DNA of 64,000 nucleotides from Corticium candelabrum (lineage: Eukaryota; Porifera; Homoscleromorpha; Homosclerophorida; Plakinidae): assembly GCF_963422355.1 (NCBI RefSeq), contig NC_085095.1:6267327-6331326 (forward strand). The letters run 5' to 3'. Below, one piece after another: positions 1 through 11,609 of the stretch (the first letter of the stretch is position 1; each line of letters opens with the position of its first letter). The translations under genes were made by a program, and so were the position numbers. The notes beneath the pieces were generated by a model that was not told the origin of the DNA, did not search any database, and worked only from the letters and a program-made list of their open reading frames with translations.

Positions 1-239
1 TGGAGAAGCCTTAAACATCTTTAGATGAGAGAAATGTGTGGTTGTTTACAGACACAGCAAGCGGTTTAAAGCCATTCCACAGCTAGATCAATCTGCTCCT
101 TGTAAACAAAGGTAAGCAATACGACTAACCGTGATTCAAAACCTTTAACTGACTCCTCTCACATCAGAGCAACCATAAATCATGTAAATATTTCTGTGAG
201 CAATGTTTTCATGGTTATAGACAAGAAGTTCTGTCGAAC

Positions 240-1189
240 AAACAGCACTGAAAATCAAAACGCCTCAAGAAAGAAAAATTTCCCTTCCAGAATTGGCACA
301 TGTACCTGCCCACCCTGTCCGCTCCTGACGTGATCTACGCCGAATTCAAAGCTCTGGGACCACCAATATCATGAACCAAAGCCCAATCAGAAGACAATTA
401 AGCAACACCCAAAAGACCCAATACCATGAGGCTTGTGGCTACTACTATACCATGGTAAGACGTGATAGTCATACAAAACCAACAGTTGTCTATCGCTGGT
501 AGAACTTCACCAAAAAGAGAAGTGAAAGAGTGTCGCATTTGCTCCAAACATCTCATTATAGAGGGTCTCGCTCATTGTGGAAAGACATGGTTTGACCCCC
601 ACACTGGTGAATATCAAGATTTGACACATTAAAAATGTGTAGAGACCAACACATTAAATCCTTAGTAAAACCCCATGTGAAACCAAAACCAAAACCAACA
701 AGAAACGTAGGAAAGATTGCAGCCTCTGCGAGAAGTCTAGATCTCCTCAAAAACTATCTAGATCATGTCAGGGATCACTGCATATGGCGCATAACAGAAA
801 AGTATAGAAGCCCTGCATACCCACAGTGAACGCAAATTAAAACTCCATCCCACGGTCTTCCACAATCCACAAAGCTGCAATTCCCATCTCATCATGCAGC
901 AGATGAGTAAAATTGCTAAAGTTTTAGATTGACTCGTGTCTGTGCCTAAGTTCTTCCACATCACGGCTGAGCATGAACCCGATGAGGAAAGTGATGCTTA
1001 TTATTGTGCTAAGAGTATGAAGAGTACCCTACGAATACGTAAACAGCTGGGAGCACTTCCAAGATCCCCTTCCACCCCAGCAAACCTTTCACAACACTCT
1101 CTTTGGAAAGGGCATCTGGCCATCAAAGATGCTGACTTACAACAAGCACAATATATCTGAAGCACCTTTGGATGTCATTACATGGTGAC
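240..1189 (+). pseudogene. Decayed protein-primed DNA polymerase B, N-terminal part (Polinton/Maverick-like)
   Basis: Several broken reading frames on the plus strand read like the upstream part of a protein-primed type B DNA polymerase of Polinton/adintovirus type. Visible islands include VIYAEF near 330, HEACGYYYTMVR near 430, VRDHC...KYRSPA near 768-822 (the conserved zinc-associated motif ahead of the exonuclease/polymerase region) and MQQMSKIAK near 895. Many stops and frameshifts show it is dead. The reading continues after the gypsy insertion at 5570. Family assignment rests on motif memory, not a search. No capsid, integrase or ATPase gene is seen nearby, so this is an isolated polymerase relic. 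Confidence 0.6.
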
Positions 1190-1276
1190 TGTAATATATA
1201 TGGGGTTTGTAAAGTAGATCCGGGGAATGAATAGAACAGTTTTAATTGTCTTGACTACACACTGCGTGGTACTACA
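1190..1276 (+). repeat. 5' LTR of gypsy element 1
   Basis: This 87-bp repeat begins TGTAATATAT and ends GTACTACA, and matches 5481-5569 apart from scattered substitutions. It shares the phrase GTAGATCCGGGGAATGAATA with the 3' copy. It is unusually short for a gypsy LTR. Confidence 0.8.
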
Positions 1277-1677
1277 TAGTGTCGGGAGTATCCAATTCGA
1301 ACCGACTCTGAAGACATGGCGGACGGACTTAGACCACCGTCATTATTTTCACCACAAGATGCAGCAAAAGAATGGCCACAGTGGCAAGACCACTTTTGAT
1401 TTTACTTGAAAGCGACAAACAAGCACAAAGAGCCAGAATCAACGCAAGTCGCAGTACTGCTCACAGCAATGGGCAGGGAGGCAATATCAATTTACAAGAC
1501 ATTCACCTAGGCGAACGAAGACGACAAAGACAAGCTAGACGTGGTTCTCAACACCTTCATAACACACTTCAAACTGAAAATGAACGAGATCTATGAACGC
1601 TTCATTTTTCTTCAGCGGAACAGAAGCCAGGTGAGTCCTTCGATACTCTTTACACTGACTTACTGCACACGGTAGAA

Positions 1678-4600
1678 GTGTGTGCCTACCACGATGCCGA
1701 GAAGCCCAAGATAGTAAGCGATCGACTTGTCATGAACATAGTATCAGACACAGTTAGAGAGAAATTGCTTGGAGAATTCAGGTCTCATGTTAGAAAAGGC
1801 TGTGAATATGTGCAGTTCTATGGAAGCGACAACACAATATCTCACCTGCATGGCAGTGCTGAGTACCACAACAAAGGAATGCGATTCGGAATCTGCATCA
1901 GCACACGAGATAAAGAATCCAAAGCGCGCCGACAGGCATTATGCTATTATTGCGCGACAAGACATGAGCCACGGGCCTGTCCAGCATGGGGCAAAAAATG
2001 CAGTTACTGCAACAAGCTGAATCATGCAGCGGAGGCTTGCAAAAAGGCTGACAAAGAAAGACGCGGGATTGAAACGTGCAGCAAGAAGAAGACCGCCAAC
2101 AAAGTGACGCCAAGCAAAACCAGCACTAGTAAGGAGAAGGAAATAGCCAAAGACCACTTTGCCTACATCATTAGTAGACGTTCTGATACAGTAAACGACG
2201 GGATGTGGCATATCATCCTGGACATACATGGTAGAGGACTAAAAGCCAAAGTGGACACAGGTGCCACATGCAACATCCTTCCTCTCCGGGCATACAAGGT
2301 ATTGTGTGAGGATCCCCCAGAGCAAACCGCTACTCGCTTAACAGCATATGAAGGAACACAACTAACAGTTACAGGGAAAACAACCCTAGAAACAACATTC
2401 GAAGGTGTGACTAGAATGATGGAGTTTATTGTAGTTGCTAAAAATGTGGAGGCCTTGATAGGAATACCCACATTAAAGAAAATTGGTATCATTCAACAAG
2501 CACAGTCAGTTACCAAAACTCAAGAACTACCAGAAGCAATCAGTCAATTTGTCGATGTATTCCAAGAACTCGGACAACTTCCAGGTAAACATACCGTTCG
2601 ACTGCAGAAAAATGCTCAACCAACCATACAACCGGCTAGACGAGTCCCCTTCAAGTACAGGCAACAACCGAAGGCACAGCTGGAGAAACTGGTACACAAA
2701 AATATTCTTGCCGGGGTAACAGAGGGTACAGCATGGGCCAGCCCCATTGTACTAGTAAACAAGCCGGGAACAGACAAGTTAAGCATCTGCATGGATCTGA
2801 GTGCTCTAAACAATGCGATTCAACAAGAACATTATCAAATAAAGACACCAGAAGAGATATTTGCAGATTTAGCAGGCTGTGAGTACTTCAGCACACTAGA
2901 TACTACCTCAGGTTTTTACAATTAAGTGGCATTGGAGGAAAAGAGCAGCTACCTGACAACCATCGCAACACCGTTTGGTCGATACATACCTCAGGCTACC
3001 ATTCGAGATTAGCTCTGACCCGGATGTTTTCCACCGGATTTTCACAAAAGCCTTCTTGCACATTCAAGGTGTCCACACGCATGTCGATGATATACTGGTG
3101 TCAGGCACTACCAGGGAGGAGCATGATGAGCGATTGCACGCAGTATTACAGAGGTGACGTGAGCTGAACTTAAAACTCAATCGAGACAAATGCATCTTTG
3201 GACAGAAGTCACTTCCATATCTGGGCCACATTTTGACCTCGAAAGACATTCAGCCTGACCCTCAAAAGATTGAAGGAATATTACATTTCTCACAGCCTGA
3301 GTCAAAGGCAAATGTATCTCGACTACTTGGAATAATTACATATTTAGCCAAATTTTGTCCTGACTTAGCAAAGGAGGCCCAGCCACTACATCAACTGACA
3401 CAAAAGAATGTGTCGTGGACGTGGGACGCAATCTATGATGAGGCAGTAACCTGCTTGAAGAAAATAGTTTCTAATGCTCCAACTCTACGTCTCTTTGACC
3501 CAAGACTCCCAATCACTATCACTGTCGATGCATCCTCATATGGATTGGGTGCAGCCTTAACTCAATATGGCCAACCAGATGAATATGCTTCAAGAACTTT
3601 GACCAGCACACAGCAAAAATACGCTCAATTGGAGAAAGAAATGCTAGCGATACAGTTTGGATTGGAAAGATTTCACCAATAAATACATGGTCAGACCATC
3701 ACCGTAGAGACCGACCATAAGCCTTTGCTAGGCATATCAAAAAGCCTCTCAATGAAGTCTCATCACGTATACAGAGAATGCGGCTACGTTGTCTCAGGTA
3801 CCGTTACAACATGGAATATCGCCCGGGCAGAGACATGGTACTAGCAGATGCCCTAAGCAGAGCCCCACAACAATGGTATCCGAGGGACATGCTGCCCTCA
3901 CAAAAGACCAAATTTCGACAGTCATGCAACAGGCAATTCCACCCCGGTGGGACAGTCTCGGTGCAGAGAAGCAACACAAAAAGACCCAACCTTACAAGCC
4001 GTACGAACATACATAACAGCAGGCTGGTCCTCCCACCGCAAGGCAGTACCTGGCCCAGTATGGCCATTTTGGACAGTCCGACATGACCTGACTGAGAAAG
4101 ACGAAATACTATTCAAAGGCAGTCAAGCAGTGGTACTAACTGCCATACGCTAATCAGTACTGGAAAGCATACATGATGGTCATTTTGGGATAGTGAAATG
4201 CTTAGAATGAGTCAAAAACTCAGTTTATTAGCCAAGGTATGTGCACGACATAGAGGACAAAGTAGCAAGCTGCAGTAGATGCCAGGAAGGCCAAAATGAG
4301 AATCCCAGGCTGCCTTATACACTTCACCCAATCCCACTTTATCCTTACCAGAAGGTTGGAGTGGACATGTTTGAACTGGACGGAATACCATATCTACTGT
4401 CAGTTGATTACTACAGTAAATGGATCACCGTTACCAAACTCGACTACACCAGATCTCTTGATATTATAAAGGCTGTAGACAAACAATTTGCCAACTTCGG
4501 GGTTCCTGAAGAAGTCATCTCCGACAATGGGCCACAGTTTGCATGCCCAGACTTCCGACGTCTGACTGATACAGTAGGTTTTAGGCATGTTACATCAAGC

Positions 4601-5050
4601 CCAGAGTACCCATCAAGCAATGATCAAGCTGAGCAAAGCATACAAACGGCAAAGAAAACAATTGGAAAGATGTTTGCTGACGGCCGTTCTCTCCCTGATG
4701 TACTGCATGGAAGCACTGAGAACCACCCCAATTTGATACGGGCTACCATCACCAGCAGAGCTGCTGCAAAGCAGACAATTACGCACCCAATTCGTTGTCA
4801 GCAGAAAGACACTAGAGCCTCATGTACGGCAACAGCAAGAAATCAGAGACAAGCTGGCAAAGCAACAGGGGCGACATGCTTTTCACAACAGATCCAGGAC
4901 AGCAGTACCCACTGATTTCAAGAGAAAACGTCCGTATTCGAAAAGGGGGGACTTGGGTGCCAGCGCAAGTAGTTGCACAACACAACACACCCAGGTCATA
5001 CCTGGTTCATGTTATGGGAGGACGCATACTACACTGCAATCAGTCGTAAA
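1678..5050 (+). pseudogene. gag-pol remnant of gypsy element 1
   Basis: Reading along the plus strand: two zinc knuckles (CYYC...C and CSYCNKLNHAAEAC, about 1945-2040), an aspartic protease signature (VDTGATCNILP, about 2251-2283), the first reverse transcriptase motifs up to 2925, then RT motif C near 3085 as HVDD (the usual Tyr is His). Next come the RT thumb/connection and RNase H (TVDASSYGLGAAL near 3520-3560), and an integrase core with VDMF near 4362, SDNGPQF near 4520 and an NDQAEQ glutamate near 4617. In-frame stops at about 2923, 3157, 3682 and 4915 plus frameshifts disable it. The order PR-RT-RNaseH-INT is the Ty3/gypsy order. Confidence 0.85.
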
Positions 5051-5480
5051 TCAATAGGACAGCAGAGGCGTGGAGAATATCAGAACCTGCAACCACACGC
5101 AAGAAGACTGAACACAAAAACACACCAGAAACAGAAAACAAAAGCGAGCAGACACTAGACCAGACAGCTAAGGATGCTCTACACAACACAGAGTCAATAA
5201 CACCACAGGAGGTGCCTATAAAGACTACCAACAAGAGGTCACCACCAAATCTGGAAGAGTCTCCAGGTGACCTGCTTACATAGCTGAAAACTATGTACCA
5301 CAAAGAACTACGTGGGAGGCTAATCACTCCTAGTGTAATTGTTTGACTACGTCTAGTGTTGTGTTCTGTTGTCTTCATTGTAGTGTATCATTGTTAGCTT
5401 TAGTGAGTAAACTTTCCTGGAGTGCGGCAAACAGTTTACACACTTCAAAATGACACTGTTTAGACCTAGAGAGAGGTAGA

Positions 5481-5569
5481 TGTAATACATACGGGGTTTG
5501 TTAAGTAGATCCGGGGAATGAATAGATCAGTTCTAATCGTCTTGACTACACATTGCATGGTATACTACA
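5481..5569 (+). repeat. 3' LTR of gypsy element 1
   Basis: This 89-bp copy of the 5' LTR directly follows the polypurine tract. The right flank resumes the polymerase B relic. Confidence 0.8.
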
Positions 5570-6130
5570 TTGACTACCATGACCTCTATCTCCATACGAA
5601 TGTGCTTCTGGCTGATGTTTTTTAAATATTTTGGAAGATATGCCTCCAACAATACGGTCTTGACCCGATTCATTATTACATGAGTTCTGAACTCAGCTGG
5701 AATGCACTTCTTAAAATGACCAACATTGAATTCAAGCTATTGCTGGATGTTGACATGCACTATTCATCAGAAAAGGCCAACAGGGAGGTACATCTATGGT
5801 CTCCAAGCAACATGGCAAAGGCAACAGCTCCATGGTAGAAGATTATGACCCCACTCAACCCCCTACCTACATCCAAACTCTAGTTGCCAACACCCTGTGT
5901 GGTTGGGTCATGTCTCACCCACTACCACCTCGTGGATTCGAGTGTGTGAAAGACTGCAAGTAATTCAATACCATCATCGAGGTTCATCCTATTGAAGACA
6001 TCAAGACAGTGGCATAGCAAGCACTAAAATAATAGTCCAGCAAATTAATATTAATGTAAATAATAATTATTGGTTTCTTGTCATGGTTCCCTTTCTCTAA
6101 TTAAGTTATACTGTCAAGAAAACCGTTTAT
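5570..6130 (+). pseudogene. DNA polymerase B relic, downstream part
   Basis: The polymerase reading resumes after the gypsy insertion with DYHDLYLHTNVLLADVF-like coding (about 5573-5625), then YGLDPIHYY and the palm-region segment near 5655-5920. It is heavily mutated. A second copy at 31343-31930 aligns with it over this whole stretch, including a shared non-coding tail (AATTATTGGTTTCTTGTC near 6065), so both copies belong to one dispersed repeat family. Confidence 0.6.
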
Positions 6131-6700
6131 GACACTTCCAGACAATTTCACATCAGAAAATTGTCAGCTACTTACTAAAGAGTGAGCCCTACCTCTCTTG
6201 AAGGTGTGACATGATACACAGATACGACACCTTTGGTCTTACTACATAATGGAAAAATGGCTGTTGTTAAAAGAAGATGGCAGAAAGCTACGGTCCAAAT
6301 CTTCTTGTGATTCAAAAGAATGTTTTGGGTGGGTAGGTCCACTGTCATGGCAGCCATCATGTCGCGTGTCCTGGATGTATTGCATAGACTATACAGCAAA
6401 TATCAAGTCATGTGCATTACTACAGCAATTGCTCACTAGCGAAACAGAACTTTTAGAAAAATGGTCCTGCGAATGTCAGGACCTGCTGGACCACTTTGCT
6501 TCGCCTATGAAAAGGTAACATAATGACTACCTATTAGCTTCTGAGTGTCTCATCATTTGCAAAAGTAGATATTCGAATACCAACATTGACTTCAGCCTCA
6601 TATTGCCGAATTAAGTTAAAATAGTACCCACCCTATAGCCTAGGTCCCACCCCACCCCTCACGTGCAAAAAGCGGTCTGGCACCGAGGCTACCAATCCTA

Positions 6701-6834
6701 TAGCGTGCCATATGTGCTAAAATTACGTCATCACATTATGCAATGCCATTATAATCGACGGCATCGCATAATATCATAATATCATAATATCATCGCATAA
6801 TGCCATGATGTAATTTTGGCACTGATAGCACGCC
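6701..6834. mobile_element. Palindromic MITE (~134 bp)
   Basis: The first 40 bases (TAGCGTGCCATATGTGCTAA...) and the reverse complement of the last 40 match imperfectly, including the shared core AAAATTACRTCAT. The centre is made of short CATAATAT repeats. I could not define a convincing target duplication, so the superfamily is unknown. Confidence 0.6.
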
Positions 6835-7354
6835 ACACACCTTGAACCTTGAACCTTGAATCAGTCCATTGTAAAGTGATGATAGCGGTGTCCTTGACCA
6901 TAGAACCCTGTACAAATGACTACAGCGTTTCATTTACTATAGAATCGGGAGTGTCTGGTGAGGTTGCCCTTCCGACAAAATGTCTACTACAAGGGCAAAG
7001 ATGGTCACTGCCTCTGTTGTTGGCTGCACAATCATTGGACCTCTTACGTTGACTTCTAATTCCTTTATCGCAGAATGTGTGCCACTAAGATCGATCATGT
7101 GCTAGACAATACCAATTGTTCCCAATTCCAGTGGCTCGCAGATCAGATGTTATCACACCACCTCTTCTTGGTCCCTTCTCTAGTCATTATCTCGTGCAAC
7201 AACATCAAATAATTTCGATTTACAAGATCAAAATTAAGTTCACTGCCTTAACGATCTGGACTACTCCACATAATTCATAGTAGTGGTTGATCAACTATTA
7301 GCCACAGGTCCAAGAAGAAACCTATGTTACCAGGATTACCACTCGGAGGTACTT

Positions 7355-7355
<1 letters not shown>

Positions 7356-7446
<91 letters not shown>

Positions 7447-7464
7447 CACGCACATACACACACA
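7356..7464. repeat. (CA)n microsatellite
   Basis: Essentially uninterrupted CA dinucleotide run of about 50 units. The long cysteine/valine and threonine/histidine open frames over it are artefacts of the repeat. Confidence 0.95.
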
Positions 7465-7544
7465 CCTCCAACCTTCACAACAAGAAGAGGCAAGTACCCA
7501 ACTACTAAAACCTCTAACTCCACACTCAGATTCAGACAGGGATT

Positions 7545-7690
7545 AATTCATGGGGCACAACCCCTCTTTTCCAATAAGCGTGGTACACCACTGATAAAAG
7601 AGAGTGCGTAACCTTGCACTCATACATCTAGTAAGAAAATTTAACGCTTCATGACTGCTAGCTAGCAGATCAACTCCCTCTTTCAAAAAT
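7545..7690. mobile_element. Relic related to the MITE at 25157-25324
   Basis: Two blocks, CAACCCCTCTTTTCCAATAA near 7559 and CAACTCCCTCTTTCAAAAAT near 7671, match internal parts of the 25157-25324 element in the same order, but both termini are missing or diverged. Confidence 0.5.
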
Positions 7691-8141
7691 CCAAAGCAGT
7701 CCAATTCAATAAGAGTCTCTGCATGAAAGAAGCCAACTTAGAAAAACCTCTATAAATTGACAACCAACATTGTCTTGAGTAAGTGAGATCATTGAAAACT
7801 ATTGGAAGTGTGTTGATGTTCTCCAAACATCTCATGCACGGTTTCTACTACAACATACTGATGAAGCAGTACAGGAACCAATGTCAACTCCTTTACACTG
7901 GTTGACATTGACAGCCTTGTTATTAAACCATATTCAAACACAGGATGTGTACCAAGATATAGCCAACGACTGCAATCTCTATGATTATCCCAAGAGCCGC
8001 CTTGGCATAATAAAGGACGAATGTAAATAGAGACATATCGTCTCTATTTACAAAAACTTATTTCTTCAATATAATGCTTCCAAAAAGTGTTCAGTAACGT
8101 TATAATGTGGAATCCATGGTGAGGGCTAGAGTTAGGGTTAA

Positions 8142-8891
8142 TAGTGTTTGCTCATGCACAATACCGCGCATCCACGCATACTTAAAATCGCGCCAAGATT
8201 TCAAGTTGTGTCATAATGAAGCAGAACAAGGGAACATCTTACGGTACACCACGTTCTATGACACACAATCTTTATTCCTGGTACAGAGAAAAATGTGAAT
8301 CGCATTGTTGTCCACCACAGCAGTTTCGCTATACTCGTTGATACTTGACATTTTGAGAGAGCTAACGACAAGTGTGTTAGGTTATCTATCTACACATTTA
8401 CCATTTTACCATCTTGAGATAGGGTGGAGCACAGAGAATCACGTGATGGCATTCAAAACTCAGAATGTTAAAGAAGCCATGGAATGGTGGCAGATGCCGC
8501 CGACAATGCAGATCGTGCATCTATCTTTACATGATAGCTACAACAGCTGGCTAGAATCGAGGAATAGCCTACCCTTTGCAACAGATGATGTGCCGGTAGC
8601 AATGTTTCTTCTACAGAAATTCAATAACGGAAAGTCAGATGTATGCATTGGTACACGGATAAGCTAGTCCACAACTTAATTCATACATGTCCGGATGCCA
8701 TCACATTAGTGCGCACTCTGTGCTCCATCCTTTTTCGAGTCATGTGCAACAAGGAAAAGATCGAGAAATTGCTTTGTCGTTCAACAGCAAGTTATCTCAA
8801 ACTGGTAAATGGTAAATGTGTGCATAAAGGCACAATTTCAAGTTTCTGTGGATGTGCCTGCAAATGTGTGGTGAATTGTGAGCAGGCACCT
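8142..8891. mobile_element. Non-autonomous TTAA-type DNA transposon, copy 1
   Basis: This copy is homologous over its length to 39665-40317: both contain GTGTCATAA(T/C)GAAGCAGA and CCACCACAGCAGTTT. The right end reads as the reverse complement of AGGTGCCTGCTCAC, the left end is diverged. Flanks are TTAA (left) and TTAG (right), fitting a TTAA target site as used by piggyBac- or Kolobok-like elements. No transposase is encoded. Confidence 0.65.
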
Positions 8892-8977
8892 TTAGATTAG
8901 GTATGGTTTGTACACGGGTATTGGTGATCCCTGGTGTGTACAGGCAATCTACAGACTGTTCAAATTCGTGCTTTGCA

Positions 8978-8979
8978 CA

Positions 8980-9047
<68 letters not shown>
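8978..9047. repeat. (CA)n microsatellite
   Basis: About 34 CA units just 3' of the last visible exon of gene A. Confidence 0.95.
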
Positions 9048-9096
9048 CTATGACAAGTATGTTTATCAGCAAAATCTAATACACATTTGCACTCAC

Positions 9097-11609
9097 TTGA
9101 GCTACAAGAGAATTCTTTTCCGTTTCTAATGACTCTGCTCTACACTCTTGCTCCTCCTTCAAAGCAGTTTCTCCAGCCAAGTCATTCTCCAGGCTTAGTT
9201 TGTCTTTTTGCAACAAGTCACAATGTTTGTTCTTGTCTGCTAGATCTGTTTCTAATTTTGAACAAGTCATGTTTAACTCTTGTAATTTTCTTGCGTGTTG
9301 AATCAACTTCTTCTCCGTTTGAGCATTTTCATCTCTAAACAATCGATGCTGTTCTTGCATTCTACTTTGCATTGACTCTATTTCTTACCGCAATTTTTCA
9401 TTTTGCTTTTGCATTTCCCCTTTTGTATCTTCACCTAAAATTTGTTCAAAACTAGTTGCCTTAAAACAATCCTCATCTACTTGCAATGAAAGATGTTTGT
9501 TACCTTTCCAATCTGAATTCTCATTACAATTGCCATAAAAATGCTCCTTGACTTCAGATGATGTGTGGTTGCTTGCTGCACCAAACACGCTTTGATGAGA
9601 AGAAATCTCTAGTAAGCTCTCTGTTCCCTTTTGATCAACAGCAACTTTACACTGTCTCTGGTCCTTTAGAATGAGGTCAGTATTCCCACCTAATAGAAAT
9701 GACAAAATATGAGGCAACCACCAAAACTTTTTGTCAACAAATTGCTAACTTTGAAGCTGAATGTGCTTCATTTGACTAATGTTGTCTATAACAATTAGTT
9801 GAGTCACATACAGCTCTCCATTGACAACCAGTCGACAGTCCCTATATATTCCAAACTCTATCTCAGTTGGCAAAGACTTGAAGACTTGATCCTGGTCTTG
9901 CCAATCAAGTTTTACCTACAATCAAATATAAATGACATTTCAATACATCACTCTAATAAAGCAGCCACTAATAAATTAATCAAAAGCAAACTTCTAGTTG
10001 TCAAATTGGCAAAATCTGTGACCTTAACTTAATTAGAAACTAGCTATCTCTCTAACATGTCCATTCTTTGCCACAGCATTTAAATGGTGCTGTTCTACGT
10101 ACTAATATCATATCATACATCTTACAATATACCATATGCCCTGAAGCCCACAGGCTAAAATTGCATTTTGTGAAATTTAGTTAAAACTAGAAACAAGATA
10201 CCCAAACAATTAAAATTAGATTTTAAAAGTCTGCTCTATACATTAGGTGGTCGTAATCATGCTATTTGCTCCAGATTTCATCAAAGATTTTGTTTCTTAA
10301 CTACAAGTCATCAGTGTGTAACTGCTCCACAACACCCGCATAGAATATGGCCAGGATCCTTATGTCCTTCCATGAGTCAGCGTGCAAGTTCCGTCATTCA
10401 AAAAACTATACTGCAACTGCAAAAATTAAAATATAAAAACACTGATGTTCGATTAACTACCTTGAGATTTGTTAAGAAAATGTACACTTAGAAACACATT
10501 GCTGTTGCAAGCGTCACTGAACTTCCAAAATTGGAGAGGCTAGCTGATAGGGTTTAACTTTTATGACACCTTGTCTATCATCTAAAAGACCACAACTACT
10601 TATACTCAAAAGGCCATGCCTAGTCTCTTGCACAGCCCCTCTTTAACGTGTGCGCAATGAGCCTCAACTGCCCCCTCTCCACTCCTCGTGTGCGCGTTAA
10701 TTAGGAGAGCTGTGCAAGAAGCTAGGCCATGCCCCCCAGGTCCAAGCGTAGTGATCGATGCCACTAGCTGTTGCTTGTGCAGTGTATACTACCAGTATGT
10801 AAATTTATGTAGAATTCCAGGACAAACTTTAAATACCCTATTATGCATGGAACTAAAACAATTGCACTGTACTTGTACCTACAAGTATACATGTATATAC
10901 AACACTACAGTACATGTACCATCTTACCAGCAGCAGCACCAGCCTTCCATGGTTGAGGCCAGACTGCCAGTTGAGATCAAACAACTTGATTTATTTAGAC
11001 TGCCTATATACATGCATCCATGTAGAAATCAGCCATACCATAGAGTGATTCGGACTGCATGCTCATTGCATGCATGATCGATGTCTGGTGTATCATTCTC
11101 CACTATTCCACCTACTCCCAGCTGCTCATGCAAGTCATGTATCAATTCAAAATACCATGGTAACAACAAAATCACGCCCCTGCGTTTTGGAGGGTATACA
11201 TATATATGCGTGTACAGTACAGTACGTCCTACACGCTCCCCATGGTCCCCCATAAACGACGCCACTGGTCTTACAAACTCACTCCTGCGCTAATTTTAGC
11301 TATGCACCACCTACAACAAGTCTGGTGTCATTTGTAAAGCAGTTGGACATGAACACTAATCACCTGATCGAAAGTACCGATCAAAAAGATCTGCTTGGAA
11401 ACCGTCTGGATTCCAAGTGATTCCTTCCACAGAAATGTCACTGTCGCAATGTCTCCTGCAACAGCTGCTGTAAGGAAACGAACAAACACTAGAAAACTCA
11501 TTTCGGCACCTTGTGACGTGTCTGTCAGTTGTTGATCGCAGCCACTAGACGATGTAATGCTGTGTGTCTGCATGTCCTCAATGGTTTCCTTGCACGAAGG
11601 AAGACTCAT
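9097..11609 (-). pseudogene. Gene A: truncated paralogue of the zinc-finger/CBM48-like/coiled-coil family
   Basis: Exons on the minus strand: 11510-11609, 11364-11467, 9750-9915, 9097-9689, all with phases matching gene C. The first exon corresponds to gene C's zinc finger, but two of the four ligands are gone (MSLPSC in place of MRCPLC, and a later Cys is Ser). Exons 2 and 3 encode the beta-sandwich module (ATVTFLW...IFLIGTFDQ, then GIYRDCRLVVNGEL). Exon 4 begins the coiled coil but has an in-frame TAA at 9385-9387 after codon 224, with open frame continuing on both sides. After a good donor (GTGAGT) at 9096 no further family exon is found downstream, where a transposon and microsatellite lie. 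I read it as a decaying 5' fragment, though a short protein could still be made. Confidence 0.7.
10621..10723. mobile_element. Mutator-like foldback MITE, 103 bp
   Basis: Inverted arms TAGTCTCTTGCACAGC / AGCTTCTTGCACAGC extend about 35 bases. A perfect 10-bp target duplication, AGGCCATGCC, flanks it at 10611-10620 and 10724-10733. It lies in the second intron of gene A. The 10-bp duplication and long arms fit Mutator-like elements. Confidence 0.75.

Larger units (their letters stand above)
1190..5569 (+). mobile_element. Degenerate Ty3/gypsy LTR retrotransposon 1 with ~88 bp LTRs
   Basis: Two near-identical direct repeats (1190-1276 and 5481-5569), starting TGTAAT and ending CTACA, bound a gag-pol-like interior. 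A purine-rich tract (5469-5480) immediately precedes the 3' LTR as a polypurine tract should. The flanks read GTGAC on the left and TTGAC on the right, a diverged 5-bp target duplication. The empty site can be read in the homologous repeat near 31391, where the two flanks are joined. The element is nested inside the polymerase B relic. Stops break its coding region, so it is not autonomous. Confidence 0.85.
6131..8141. other. Gene-free stretch with small repeats
   Basis: I see no supportable gene here. Open frames near 6175-6518 and 6849-7052 show no recognisable domain or splice context. The stretch holds a palindromic MITE (6701-6834), a CA microsatellite (7356-7464) and a MITE relic (7545-7690). 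Confidence 0.6.

Noticed and set aside
1-6130. An intact Polinton or adintovirus genome
   Set aside because: Only polymerase fragments with many stops are present; no capsid, protease, ATPase or integrase and no terminal inverted repeats were found.
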